A stretch of 22,691 bases of DNA. Origin: an uncultured Eubacteriales bacterium (GTDB lineage: Bacteria; Bacillota; Clostridia; Christensenellales; UBA1242). The stretch lies in the NCBI GenBank assembly GCA_948512295.1, contig CAOQRA010000017.1, positions 1-22,691 on the forward strand. Reading direction: 5' to 3'. Below are positions 1-7,472 of this stretch, piece after piece. Each line of letters begins with the position of its first letter. Positions within the stretch are counted from its first letter, which is position 1. A model generated the notes under the pieces. The model ran no database searches and was not told the DNA's origin. It worked only from the letters and a program-made list of their open reading frames with translations. The position numbers and the translations under genes are program-made.

Positions 1-1
1 G

Positions 2-364
2 CTAAAAATGCTGCGTAAGTATGAGAAAAAAGATTGGTCAGATGTAATTCCTCAAGGCGTATATCCCGAACTTATCAGTTTTCATTCTAACAAAGAATAT
101 GTTCGTGGCATACTTGGAAAGACTGTGACTTTGACTGCGGATAGAGAAAAATATGTAGATGTAAAAAAACTGGCAGACGATAGTAATTTCTTTAAATATA
201 ATAATAAAGTCAATGCAAAGCCAGAAAAAGAGGCAGGTCATATGGTTATTTGTCAGCACATAGATAAATTTGGCGAGGACTATCGCGTGCAGGACAGCGA
301 GCATCCTGTAAAAACATTGCGAAGCAGAAAGCAGGACAACTTCACTCTAGGAAGAACTAAATAG
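2..364 (+). CDS. C-terminal part of an unrecognised protein (5' end probably outside window)
   Basis: The frame is open from the window edge, so the ATG at position 8 may be an internal Met; no SD can be seen because the upstream sequence is missing. The visible 118-120 residues are charged and soluble-looking, with no signal peptide or membrane segment, and end in a basic tail (LRSRKQDNFTLGRTK). I do not recognise the family. A strong terminator hairpin follows 18 bp after the stop codon, which supports this being the real end of a transcribed gene. It is likely real coding sequence, but function is unknown. Confidence 0.6.
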   Translation, partial: LKMLRKYEKKDWSDVIPQGVYPELISFHSNKEYVRGILGKTVTLTADREKYVDVKKLADDSNFFKYNNKVNAKPEKEAGHMVICQHIDKFGEDYRVQDSEHPVKTLRSRKQDNFTLGRTK

Positions 365-381
365 TATTAAGTAGATAATAT

Positions 382-417
382 AAAAAACTTATGCACAAAT
401 TCTCGCATAAGTTTTTT
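382..417 (+). terminator. Intrinsic terminator of the first gene
   Basis: A perfect 13-bp stem (382-394 with 405-417) around a 10-nt loop ends in six T on the plus strand and starts with six A, so it can work in either direction. It directly follows the stop codon at 362-364. Confidence 0.85.
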
Positions 418-522
418 AGTAAAAAAATATAAAAAGCGGAAAGCGTAGCAAAAGAAATTGATGGGAAATCAATTGAAAGCATAAAAATTTTTGAAAAAAG
501 TGCGACAATCAAGCAAAAACGC

Positions 523-550
523 TTGACGCGGGGGGGGGATTTGTTACACT
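523..550 (+). promoter_or_regulatory. Promoter with a G9 tract in its spacer (possible phase-variable promoter)
   Basis: The -35 is TTGACG (523-528) and the -10 is TACACT (545-550), preceded by TG at 542-543 as in an extended -10. The 16-nt spacer contains nine consecutive G (530-538). One extra G would give the 17-nt optimum. Homopolymer tracts in promoter spacers are known to cause phase-variable expression in other bacteria (for example porA of Neisseria meningitidis). The -10 lies inside a 43-bp palindrome. What it drives is unclear: an 8-codon frame follows, then the large surface-protein gene 300 bp further on. Confidence 0.55.
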
Positions 551-583
551 AGAATTGAACATTGTTCAATTCTAGTGTAACAA
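541..583. repeat. 43-bp near-perfect palindrome
   Basis: Positions 541-561 and 563-583 are exact reverse complements (21 bp per arm) around one central T. No T tract follows, so it is not an intrinsic terminator. It covers the -10 and likely start point of the G9 promoter and ends just before an AAGGAAG ribosome site, so it could be an operator or an RNA hairpin in read-through transcripts. The centre GAAC-ATT-GTTC resembles a Firmicute LexA box but has three instead of four middle bases. Confidence 0.8.
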
Positions 584-596
584 GGAAGAATTAAAA

Positions 597-623
597 ATGA
601 AAAGTATAGAATTTTTTAGATAA
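597..623 (+). CDS. Possible 8-codon ORF (leader peptide or truncated gene start)
   Basis: An AAGGAAG ribosome site at 582-588 sits 8 nt before ATG (597), but the frame reads only MKSIEFFR before TAA. It follows the G9 promoter and palindrome. It may be a leader peptide, or the first codons of a gene whose remainder was replaced by the repeats at 645-780. Too short to be sure it is translated. Confidence 0.25.
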   Translation: MKSIEFFR

Positions 624-644
624 AGCTTGTACCCAGAGTTTACT

Positions 645-780
645 AAAAAGATGTTTCGCTATGCTCAACATGACAATTACATATTTTGTCATTTCGAGCG
701 GCTTAGCCGCGTGCTTGTTTAGAATGCCTAGCATACTCAACATTGTCATTCTGACGCGTAGCGGAAGAATCTTTTAGACC
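645..780. repeat. Dispersed intergenic repeat cluster (three degenerate copies)
   Basis: One inverted copy (645-676, ends CTCAACATGACAA) and two direct copies (686-710 starting TTGTCATTTCGAGCG; 743-780 starting TTGTCATTCTGACGCG and ending GAAGAATCTTTTAGACC). The same core recurs near 3180-3455, 18049-18078, 18484-18723 and 21416-21566, always between genes. The rest of 420-856 holds no convincing gene. Confidence 0.75.
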
Positions 781-807
781 AAGCTAAATAAACTACACAT
801 AAAACAT

Positions 808-836
808 TTGATTAATACTCAAAAAATGAGTATACT
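808..836 (+). promoter_or_regulatory. Sigma-A-type promoter of the large surface-protein gene
   Basis: TTGATT (808-813), a 17-nt spacer and TATACT (831-836) lie 20 bp before the start codon at 857. A dyad, ATACTC (815-820) and GAGTAT (828-833), overlaps the spacer and the -10 and could be an operator. Confidence 0.7.
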
Positions 837-856
837 AAAATTAAAAGGAGTTAAAA

Positions 857-3136
857 TTGAAACACTTACAATTGAAAAAAATAGTGCTTATCATTTTTAT
901 TATCTTTTCTTTAACTGCCATAGGTGGAGGTGCATATTTACTAGGAGAGAATCCGTTTATTCAACTACCTTTAGACGAAGTTTCAAAGGAAGACGAGGAA
1001 GAAACACAAGAAACCCCTCCTGAAGAGTTGCCTTCCGACGCTGCAGCATTTGATATTACAATACACTGTGCGTTGTGGACAAGCAGCACGCAGTATCTTC
1101 TAGATGGGGATATGGCAGGTAATGTTTCATGTCATATGGATTGTTTTTGGTATAATGGCAGTGATGGAAAACAGATTGACTGGGGAAGTGGATTATCTTA
1201 CACCGCTTGTGGAACAACGCCCGTTCTAGGAGGCGCAGAGAGCGATACTTGGGTGGGCAATATTGTATATTTAAGATATTCTCATGGTTCTTTTTTTAAC
1301 AAACGCTATATGCTCATTATGCCAGATCGTTGTTATGGATTTGGAACAAGTGTTTCAAGTTCTACAACTCTTACGAGTGATAAATATTATCTTTATGGTA
1401 CTACATATACAACTTCTGAAAGTACTGCAAAAAGCGGTTCAAAGACATCTTTAAGCGGTACATATTATGTAACATTCAGAAAAAGTTATACTATTACATA
1501 TATGAATCAGGGGCGGCAATATACAACTTCGACTCTAACTGCGGGAATTGGTACTTCACTTATAAGTAGCAAGCCTACTCGTGAGGGATACACCTTTAAA
1601 GGTTGGTCTGATACAAACGGCGGAACAACAGCAAGAAACAGATTTTCAGCAAATGAAGCAAATGGGAGTAAAACAGTTTACGCTATTTGGGAGCCTAATT
1701 CTTATAACATTACCTATATGCCCAATGGCGGAACACCAAGTTCAGTGTATACACAGACGGTGACCTACGGACAAACTTTTATAACTAAACCAGCAGACAC
1801 ATATACTCGAGATGGTTATACATTTTTGGGGTGGACTTTAAATACGCCAGGCTTAACGGGCGCTTATATAAATGCTAATACCACGTATACCTATAGTACC
1901 CTTGACAATACAGTTTTATTTGCAGAGTGGACAATTAATGATTACTACATAGACGTAAATGGAAATTTAGACGGATATTATATAAACCCTACAGGCGGCG
2001 CAGTAGACCTAGATGGCTATGCAACCTTTGACATGTACATAAATGGCAGCCGAGTGGCGACACAGGTTACAGACTATTACGCAAGGCAACCATATGGAAC
2101 GACGTATGAAATACGGAATATTCAACTAAGTTATGATAAAGAATATGTAGGAGTATATCATGACAACGATTGTACAATAGCGGGAAGCCTAAGTGGGACA
2201 ATGCCAGCACATGATCAAATAGTTTGCCTAAAAATTCGTACTAAAACATGGAACGACTATGCAGCGTCTTCTTATGCGGGAGGAAGTGGAACGGCAGCAG
2301 ATCCATACATAATCAAGACAGCGGAGCAGCTTGCGAAAGTAGCAAAGGATAGCAGGAGCAATAACTCTAATGGTAAGTTTTATCAAATGGCCGCTAATAT
2401 AGACCTTTCATCCCATGTGTGGGAGGGGATAGGGAATGGTAATTTGACATTTAGAGCAGCCAAATTTGATGGTAATATGTACGAAATCAAAAATATAAAA
2501 ACTAAAGTAGATAAATTTAAAACATATTATGGAGGGCTGTTTAGTAGAGCAGATACAACGATTGAAAACTTGATGGTAAATGATAGCGATATATACGGGG
2601 TGTCAGATGCGGGAACTATTGTGGGTTTTGGTTGTTCAGATCTAAAAAGTATAATTGTAAACAATGTAACAGTAAGCAGTGTAGAAACTTCAAGTGGCGG
2701 GCTAATAGGTCGAGCATGGAATTCTGATAATGGTTCGTCCAAGTCGTCAATAATATCTTGCATATGTAAAAACGCAGAAATAACATCAAACACGGGAAAT
2801 GTTGGAGGAATAGTAGGAATGGATACGAACCAGTATACCATTTTACAAGATTGCTCAGTTTTGAATACTAAGGTCACCTCGGGAAGTGGAGAAGTTGCAT
2901 TAATAGGCGGTGCTATAAATGCTACTCAAGTGAGTTGCTACGGACAAGGCAGCATCAACGGCACTGAACAAAAAATAATGTATGGCGACTCTTTCGCATG
3001 GGGGAACTGGACATACAACGCCTTGGTCAATGGAGGCTACCCAGTGCAGAAGACGCTGTTTCATATTGGTGGAATGAGCGGTAGCGAGAATGTATACAAC
3101 TATTTGAAAAACACACTTGGGTTTATCGAGACATAA
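857..3136 (+). CDS. Large secreted/surface protein with InlB-type (Flg_new-like) repeats
   Basis: 759 residues. I chose the TTG start at 857 because a strong AAAAGGAG (843-850) lies 6 nt upstream. A hydrophobic N-terminal segment (about residues 8-30) is a signal peptide or uncleaved anchor, followed by an acidic linker. Residues about 211-278 and 283-358 are two InlB B-repeat-like units, each with TYM...G, REGYTFKGW or RDGYTFLGW and a closing AIW/AEW. Residues about 470-690 begin GTAADPYIIKTAEQL and carry Gly-rich segments reminiscent of GLUG-type repeats in bacterial surface proteins. No LPXTG sorting signal is visible. It has its own promoter and terminator. The role is inferred to be adhesion or surface contact; the minus-strand gene at 6061-7026 encodes a smaller protein with the same type of repeat. 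Confidence 0.85.
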   Translation: MKHLQLKKIVLIIFIIFSLTAIGGGAYLLGENPFIQLPLDEVSKEDEEETQETPPEELPSDAAAFDITIHCALWTSSTQYLLDGDMAGNVSCHMDCFWYNGSDGKQIDWGSGLSYTACGTTPVLGGAESDTWVGNIVYLRYSHGSFFNKRYMLIMPDRCYGFGTSVSSSTTLTSDKYYLYGTTYTTSESTAKSGSKTSLSGTYYVTFRKSYTITYMNQGRQYTTSTLTAGIGTSLISSKPTREGYTFKGWSDTNGGTTARNRFSANEANGSKTVYAIWEPNSYNITYMPNGGTPSSVYTQTVTYGQTFITKPADTYTRDGYTFLGWTLNTPGLTGAYINANTTYTYSTLDNTVLFAEWTINDYYIDVNGNLDGYYINPTGGAVDLDGYATFDMYINGSRVATQVTDYYARQPYGTTYEIRNIQLSYDKEYVGVYHDNDCTIAGSLSGTMPAHDQIVCLKIRTKTWNDYAASSYAGGSGTAADPYIIKTAEQLAKVAKDSRSNNSNGKFYQMAANIDLSSHVWEGIGNGNLTFRAAKFDGNMYEIKNIKTKVDKFKTYYGGLFSRADTTIENLMVNDSDIYGVSDAGTIVGFGCSDLKSIIVNNVTVSSVETSSGGLIGRAWNSDNGSSKSSIISCICKNAEITSNTGNVGGIVGMDTNQYTILQDCSVLNTKVTSGSGEVALIGGAINATQVSCYGQGSINGTEQKIMYGDSFAWGNWTYNALVNGGYPVQKTLFHIGGMSGSENVYNYLKNTLGFIET

Positions 3137-3164
3137 AAAAAGACGATATCTGTCGTCTTTTTTT
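3135..3164 (+). terminator. Intrinsic terminator of the surface-protein gene
   Basis: A 12-bp stem (3135-3146 with 3153-3164), loop TATCTG, ending in seven T. It overlaps the stop codon at 3134-3136. Confidence 0.9.
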
Positions 3165-3179
3165 AGTGAGGAATGAAAG

Positions 3180-3455
3180 TTGTCATTCTACGGCTTTCGG
3201 GCCCCCATCAATGCTTTAGTATTTATGGGGTGACTGGCTGAAGAATTTTTTGAGATTTCTCCGCGCCGCGTTGCTTCGCTCGAAATGACAAAATATGGAG
3301 TTGGTGAAAATTATTCTTGGTTTCACTCAGAATGACAATTGTAGTGTGCAAAACAAGTTAAACAAGTATGCGGCTAAGCCGCTTGGAATGACAATGAGTA
3401 TTTTTGTCATCCTGAGCCGCGAGCGTATGCGAGCGAGCCGAAGGATCATTTCTTG
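3180..3455. repeat. Dispersed intergenic repeat cluster (about five copies, both orientations)
   Basis: Copies: direct from 3180 (TTGTCATTCTACGGC); inverted at 3252-3291, 3311-3338 and 3370-3394, each ending AATGACAA; direct from about 3404 (TTGTCATCCTGAGCCGC, then GCCGAAGGATCATTTC). Other than the repeats, 3165-3518 contains a short CCCCAT/ATGGGG dyad and no convincing gene. Confidence 0.75.
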
Positions 3456-3518
3456 TTACTATATACAATTGTTCCGTTTAAAAGCTTCTGTCACATAAGC
3501 GCATTAGATTGTGTTTTT

Positions 3519-5390
3519 TTATCTTCCGCGCATGCCACCGCCACCGCTGCCGCCACCGGAAGAGCCTCCAAATCCGCCACCGCTTCCTCCGAGTGAGGAA
3601 ACATGACCGCTAGATATTCTAGGTGCACCAATTGAATGCATGCTTCTTCCCATGAAGAATCCGAAATAGAAGTAGCTATAACCCTCCATATAGTCTGGAG
3701 GCGCAACCTTTAATGCAGCAAAACGTTTTTCCATTTTTTTAGTTATTCCAAATACGTAGCAGTATGGAAGAATTTTATAGAAATACTCAGGGTCTTGACT
3801 TAATTGCATTTCAAGTTTTGAAAGTTCTGCTTTTACTAAATAGTTTTTAAAGCCAATGATTTGTCCGCGTAATTTTTTATCTTCTTTAGGATACAACTTT
3901 ACAAACTTTGATAAAAGCGTACAAACAAGCATTACAACTGAGGCTATTATACCTAGGGAATAAATATCATATGAAAAGCTGTACAAGGTTAATAGTATGC
4001 CTAACGGCGCTCCGCCAAAGCCGCCGCACCAAATAATTTTAAACCAAAGTGGGATAGGGGTATGAACGAATACATTTACTGCAATAAGTGGGAAAATCAA
4101 AAAGAAGAAATAAACAAAAGTAAATCCAGTTAAGGAGCAAATCCATATTATATAAACAAGCAAAGGTATACAAGCAATCATAGATATTAAAAATTTTATA
4201 AGATTTTGCTGTTTATTTGTGCTATCTTTAATGTCGTATAAGCTGGAAGCTGCCTTTGAAATGGCTGACTTGTTTGATTTGTCTGTTGCTGTATCATAAG
4301 TGTCGCCATTTTTGAATATTGCATCAAAATATGCTTTTTCATGTTTTTGTGATTTAGATGTTGCTTCTGGGAAATCTTTAAGTTTTGTTAATATGATATG
4401 AGTTTTACTTACAAATTTAATTGATACTAAGCCTTGCCCAGCCCAATTGATTACAAGTGCTGCAAAGTCTTTAGATTTAACCTTACGTCTGTAAATTTTT
4501 GCCACATCAATAGGGTTCATGCCATTGGGTGGGTAAAATTCCACTACTGGAATGCATCTATTTTTAAGATAAGTTATTGATAGTGCCAATAGTGTGAGGG
4601 CTAGTGCGGTAATGATAGCGACTACGATTAAATAGTACACTGAATTAGGAGTAAATGATGTTTGGAAATAGCCTTGTGGCAGTAGGGTTTGAATTGTGAA
4701 TACAGTTCCAGCTCTAACTTTTTCATAATTTACGCTTATTGTATACGTTGATTCATCATATTGAAAATTTAAAGCTTCAGCACCAATTTGGCTTTTATTA
4801 TTTGTTCGAAAACTTATTTGATTTACGTCTATATTTTTAGGAAATGTTATATTTGCTGAAAACTCGGCTATATCACATTCCATCGATTGAGGTAATATAT
4901 CAAAGGTAAAATCGTCGAACTCGTTAATAAAGTCTTCGCCCAGGTCATAAGTATAATGCAATTTATACTCATGAGTGCCTTGTTTAAAATCGCCGTCAGC
5001 CCCAGTATAAATGAAATAATATTCCTCATCTTCCTCTGTATAACTATATTCTTTTTCACCATCCATGGTAACAGAGATTAACTCAAAGCCTGCAATAGTG
5101 CGTGTCGTGTATTCCTTTCCATTTACTATTCTTGTAACGGTGTCAACTTTGGAAATAAATCGAGTTAACCCTAAATTGATTCCTGGACGTTTATAAGTTA
5201 TATTAATTGTTTCAGTAATGTCGCAGACCTTATTTTCATTGATGGATATGTCGTAATGAAATCCGTTGCAAAGCATATTATCTGTTTTTAAATCTGCTGA
5301 AACTGTCACCGATTGAGATGGCAAAAAACAAAATACGCAGATGAATACGCTTATTAACAATAAAACACTTGATATTAGTTTCTTTTTCAT
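3519..5390 (-). CDS. DUF2207-type membrane protein with Gly-rich C-terminal tail
   Basis: 623 residues from the ATG at 5390. A GTG at 5408 would add six residues (MLKYNI), but MKKKLISS is a typical signal-peptide start; the AAAAGG before it is further away than usual. Order: signal peptide (about 1-33), an extracytoplasmic domain (about 34-245) with the DUF2207-like opening YDISINENKVCDITETI, a membrane segment (near YYLIVVAIITALALTLLAL), a cytoplasmic region with an IDVAKIYRRK segment, further membrane helices around residues 385-500, and a low-complexity tail of Gly/Ser ending GMRGR. Members of this family are usually of unknown function. It is convergent with the surface-protein gene and divergent from the small secreted-protein gene. 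Confidence 0.8.
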   Translation of the reverse strand: MKKKLISSVLLLISVFICVFCFLPSQSVTVSADLKTDNMLCNGFHYDISINENKVCDITETINITYKRPGINLGLTRFISKVDTVTRIVNGKEYTTRTIAGFELISVTMDGEKEYSYTEEDEEYYFIYTGADGDFKQGTHEYKLHYTYDLGEDFINEFDDFTFDILPQSMECDIAEFSANITFPKNIDVNQISFRTNNKSQIGAEALNFQYDESTYTISVNYEKVRAGTVFTIQTLLPQGYFQTSFTPNSVYYLIVVAIITALALTLLALSITYLKNRCIPVVEFYPPNGMNPIDVAKIYRRKVKSKDFAALVINWAGQGLVSIKFVSKTHIILTKLKDFPEATSKSQKHEKAYFDAIFKNGDTYDTATDKSNKSAISKAASSLYDIKDSTNKQQNLIKFLISMIACIPLLVYIIWICSLTGFTFVYFFFLIFPLIAVNVFVHTPIPLWFKIIWCGGFGGAPLGILLTLYSFSYDIYSLGIIASVVMLVCTLLSKFVKLYPKEDKKLRGQIIGFKNYLVKAELSKLEMQLSQDPEYFYKILPYCYVFGITKKMEKRFAALKVAPPDYMEGYSYFYFGFFMGRSMHSIGAPRISSGHVSSLGGSGGGFGGSSGGGSGGGGMRGR

Positions 5391-5495
5391 GATATTATAT
5401 TTTAACACCTTTTAATATTATTTTGCAAGCAATCAAAATAATTATATGTATTAAAATTGATAAGTAGGCGCAAAATACACATGAGAGGTGTATCT

Positions 5496-5954
5496 ATGAT
5501 TAAATTTTTGTGTTTTATTTTACTTTTGCCGCTGCTATTTGGGGGAGCGACTACTAGTGCAAATGAGGTGCCTAATATGGATGTATATTATAATGGTCAA
5601 AAAGTCGAGATTACTCAAGCGCAAATTTCAGAGCTTGATAAACTTATCGAAAAGGTTTTTGATAATTCTCGTCAAATGCCAGCTTTAGGCGTAAGCTTAC
5701 ATGATAAAACCATGGAGGCGCGCAATGAAGGCGTTTGGGTGGAATATAAGTTTGATGAAACAAAATATAGCGAAGAGTTGCCATTTGACAGCTTGCTCTT
5801 TCAAATAGAAAAGGACAGTTTTGGTGTAAATTTGATCAGAGGTGTAGAGGGCAAATATGAGGGGCGCTGCTTATATTTTGACTTGGATAATAATTTTGAC
5901 TCGGTTTATGAGTATATCATCACAATCGCGCAGCAACCAAAAAGGGTTATTTAA
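5496..5954 (+). CDS. Small secreted protein of unknown function
   Basis: 152 residues. The ATG at 5496 is chosen because GAGAGGTG (5483-5490) precedes it by 5 nt; an upstream in-frame TTG at 5457 has no ribosome site. A signal peptide (IKFLCFILLLPLLFGG, cleavage likely near SANE) is followed by a compact, mixed-charge domain of about 125 residues. No known motif, lipobox or anchor seen; the N-terminal part (DVYYNGQKVEITQAQISEL) looks like a short beta-hairpin plus helix. It is divergent from the DUF2207 gene and convergent with the next gene through a shared terminator. Confidence 0.7.
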   Translation: MIKFLCFILLLPLLFGGATTSANEVPNMDVYYNGQKVEITQAQISELDKLIEKVFDNSRQMPALGVSLHDKTMEARNEGVWVEYKFDETKYSEELPFDSLLFQIEKDSFGVNLIRGVEGKYEGRCLYFDLDNNFDSVYEYIITIAQQPKRVI

Positions 5955-6031
5955 TATCGCTATTAATTAAAGTTTTACGAGTTAACTAATGCAAATACTA
6001 TCAAAGGTTTGTAAAAGTGGTAGAGAAAATT

Positions 6032-6061
6032 AAAAAAGTTAGGTAAGCACCTAACTTTTTT
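6032..6061. terminator. Bidirectional terminator between convergent genes
   Basis: A perfect 13-bp stem (6032-6044 with 6049-6061), loop AAGC, flanked by six A and six T. It ends on the first base of the minus-strand stop codon at 6061-6063 and serves both flanking genes. Confidence 0.9.
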
Positions 6062-7026
6062 TATATAGTTGTGTAACCAGCTGTCAATGTTTTAATACCA
6101 TTCTCGCCAAGGTCTGGCACTTGTATACTGCCTGAAACATTAACTTTTGTTCCGTTAGACATTGTCATAACCCAATGTAAGAATGCGGCGTCTGCTTTAG
6201 TCGGAGTTGGCAATACTATTGTACTTCCGTAGGTGACTTCCATATCTTCTAATGTGGAACCGCCATTACTATTGAAAGTTAAAGTGTATTTGCAAGGACT
6301 CCAAATAGCAGTAAGAGTCATATTATCCAAAATAGTAATTTTATCGTTAGTGTCATATATGGTTCCGTTGTTGCTTGTCCAACTTGAAATATATTTACCT
6401 TCTTTAAATAAATATGGAAGTGTTAATTCTTCACCGGCGTATAGATACTCTATGCTTTGTTTGTCACCATTTTTGAGAACTATTGTTTTAGCGTTTTCCC
6501 AAACAGCTTTAAAATTTACAGAAAAATTTGTAAAATCTTCTTCTTTAATTGTGTAGTCTATAGTCGGCGAAAGCACAATAATATTGTCTTTTATGGCAAA
6601 GCCTAAAAGTTTGGCATGCTCTTTTGAAGGCAAATTTTCTGTTGGCATTTTTATTACATCTCCTGGCGAGCCATAGATGCTGGTCGAGGAGGTGTTAGTA
6701 GGCAGAATTATTCTATATAGTCTTTCGGCGTTAAGATATAATGACGTATCTTTATTAATAGTGATTTTGCCAGTTAGTTTATCTCCTTTTAATTCCGCAT
6801 TGTCGTATATTCCTATAATCTTATATCCTTCAATTTTCAATTCATCGAGATTAAGTTCTTTTCCATTTTTAACGTTGGTGGACATAATGAGTTGCTCATT
6901 TATATAAATGGAAATGTTTGATTTGTTTATATTGCAATTGCTTATAAGTATGCCGCCAACCACAATTCCGACCACAACCAAGGTTGCAATCAGCATAGTT
7001 AAGAATTTACTTTTGCTTACTTCCAT
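6061..7026 (-). CDS. Membrane-anchored protein with InlB-type (Flg_new-like) repeats
   Basis: 321 residues. The ATG at 7026 has AGAGGTG about 6 nt upstream. One N-terminal membrane helix (about residues 10-29, MLIATLVVVGIVVGGILIS) is followed by an extracellular part that looks like several degenerate InlB B-repeats; the clearest is the last (YTLTFNSNGGSTLEDMEVTY...LPTPTKADAAFLHWV), preceded by one ending LTAIWSP and one ending FKAVWE. No sorting signal or C-terminal anchor, so it probably stays attached by the N-terminal helix. It has a near-consensus promoter. A surface role is inferred from architecture and from the related repeats in the protein at 857-3136. Confidence 0.75.
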   Translation of the reverse strand: MEVSKSKFLTMLIATLVVVGIVVGGILISNCNINKSNISIYINEQLIMSTNVKNGKELNLDELKIEGYKIIGIYDNAELKGDKLTGKITINKDTSLYLNAERLYRIILPTNTSSTSIYGSPGDVIKMPTENLPSKEHAKLLGFAIKDNIIVLSPTIDYTIKEEDFTNFSVNFKAVWENAKTIVLKNGDKQSIEYLYAGEELTLPYLFKEGKYISSWTSNNGTIYDTNDKITILDNMTLTAIWSPCKYTLTFNSNGGSTLEDMEVTYGSTIVLPTPTKADAAFLHWVMTMSNGTKVNVSGSIQVPDLGENGIKTLTAGYTTI

Positions 7027-7046
7027 AAAATCACCTCTATATCTAC

Positions 7047-7075
7047 ATGATAATTATTTAACATTTTTTTGTCAA
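7047..7075 (-). promoter_or_regulatory. Promoter of the membrane-anchored repeat protein
   Basis: On the minus strand TTGACA (7075-7070), a 17-nt spacer and TATCAT (7052-7047) lie about 20 bp upstream of the start codon at 7026. Confidence 0.8.
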
Positions 7076-7206
7076 GTAAAACGTTAAAGTGTTGAAATAA
7101 TTATAATAAACCTATAAAAGAGTAATAATTTGGAACCGCAATCAAAATAAACTTTATTGGAAGAGGACTAGGCGGATTATTTGCTTATAACACTGATTAA
7201 AAAGTA

Positions 7207-7276
7207 CCGACAAATCGCCAGCGATGCACCGCAAGCGTCTTACTCGTGGGGCACGAGTGCGATTTCGCTTGGTCGG
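7207..7276. other. GC-rich structured element, possible small RNA
   Basis: Visibly richer in G+C than its surroundings. Nested exact pairings: CCGAC (7207-7211) with GTCGG (7272-7276); AAATCGC (7212-7218) with GCGATTT (7259-7265); ACTCGTG (7242-7248) with CACGAGT (7252-7258), loop GGG. CAAGCG (7232-7237) can also pair with CGCTTG (7266-7271), giving a pseudoknot. Strand unknown; it lies past the tRNA-Met terminator on the minus strand. Open frames on both strands here look incidental. Confidence 0.5.
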
Positions 7277-7319
7277 CAAGTGCAAAAACAGGCGCCAAGG
7301 TCGTAAGTTTTTAGTTAAG

Positions 7320-7349
7320 AAAAAACTCAGACCAAAAAGCCTGAGTTTT
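7320..7349 (-). terminator. Terminator of tRNA-Met
   Basis: Read on the minus strand, AAAACTCAG (7349-7341) pairs with CTGAGTTTT (7330-7322), followed by a T run. It lies just after the tRNA 3' end. Confidence 0.8.
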
Positions 7350-7354
7350 GCACC

Positions 7355-7431
7355 TGGTAGCAGCAACTGGGATCGAACCAGTGACCTCATGAGTATGAAT
7401 CATGCGCTCTAGCCAGCTGAGCTATGCTGCC
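7355..7431 (-). tRNA. tRNA-Met (CAT), elongator type
   Basis: Read on the minus strand, 77 nt including an encoded CCA (7357-7355). Acceptor GGCAGCA/TGCTGCT, D stem GCTC/GAGC, anticodon stem CATGA/TCATG with loop TTCATAC (anticodon CAT), variable loop AGGTC, T arm ACTGG-TTCGATC-CCAGT. The G1-U72 pair and D-arm pattern resemble Clostridium elongator tRNA-Met and lack the 1-72 mismatch of initiator tRNA. A tRNA-Ile2 with lysidine at C34 cannot be fully excluded. Confidence 0.92.
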
Positions 7432-7441
7432 ATGCTCTTAA

Positions 7442-7470
7442 AGTATAAATAAATTCTCTCTTATTGTCAA
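7442..7470 (-). promoter_or_regulatory. Promoter of tRNA-Met
   Basis: On the minus strand TTGACA (7470-7465), a 17-nt spacer and TATACT (7447-7442), placing transcription start only a few bases before the tRNA 5' end at 7431. Confidence 0.85.
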
Positions 7471-7472
7471 TA

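Noticed and set aside
555..569. LexA (DinR) box in the 43-bp palindrome
   Set aside because: GAAC and GTTC are separated by three bases; Firmicute LexA boxes have four. No SOS gene follows.
3295..3498. A 67-codon frame over the repeat cluster
   Set aside because: It consists of repeat copies, lacks a ribosome site, and has no protein-like character.
7154..7412. Open reading frames on both strands across the tRNA-Met and the structured element
   Set aside because: They run through the tRNA gene and its terminator, have no ribosome sites, and follow from the GC-rich sequence having few stops.
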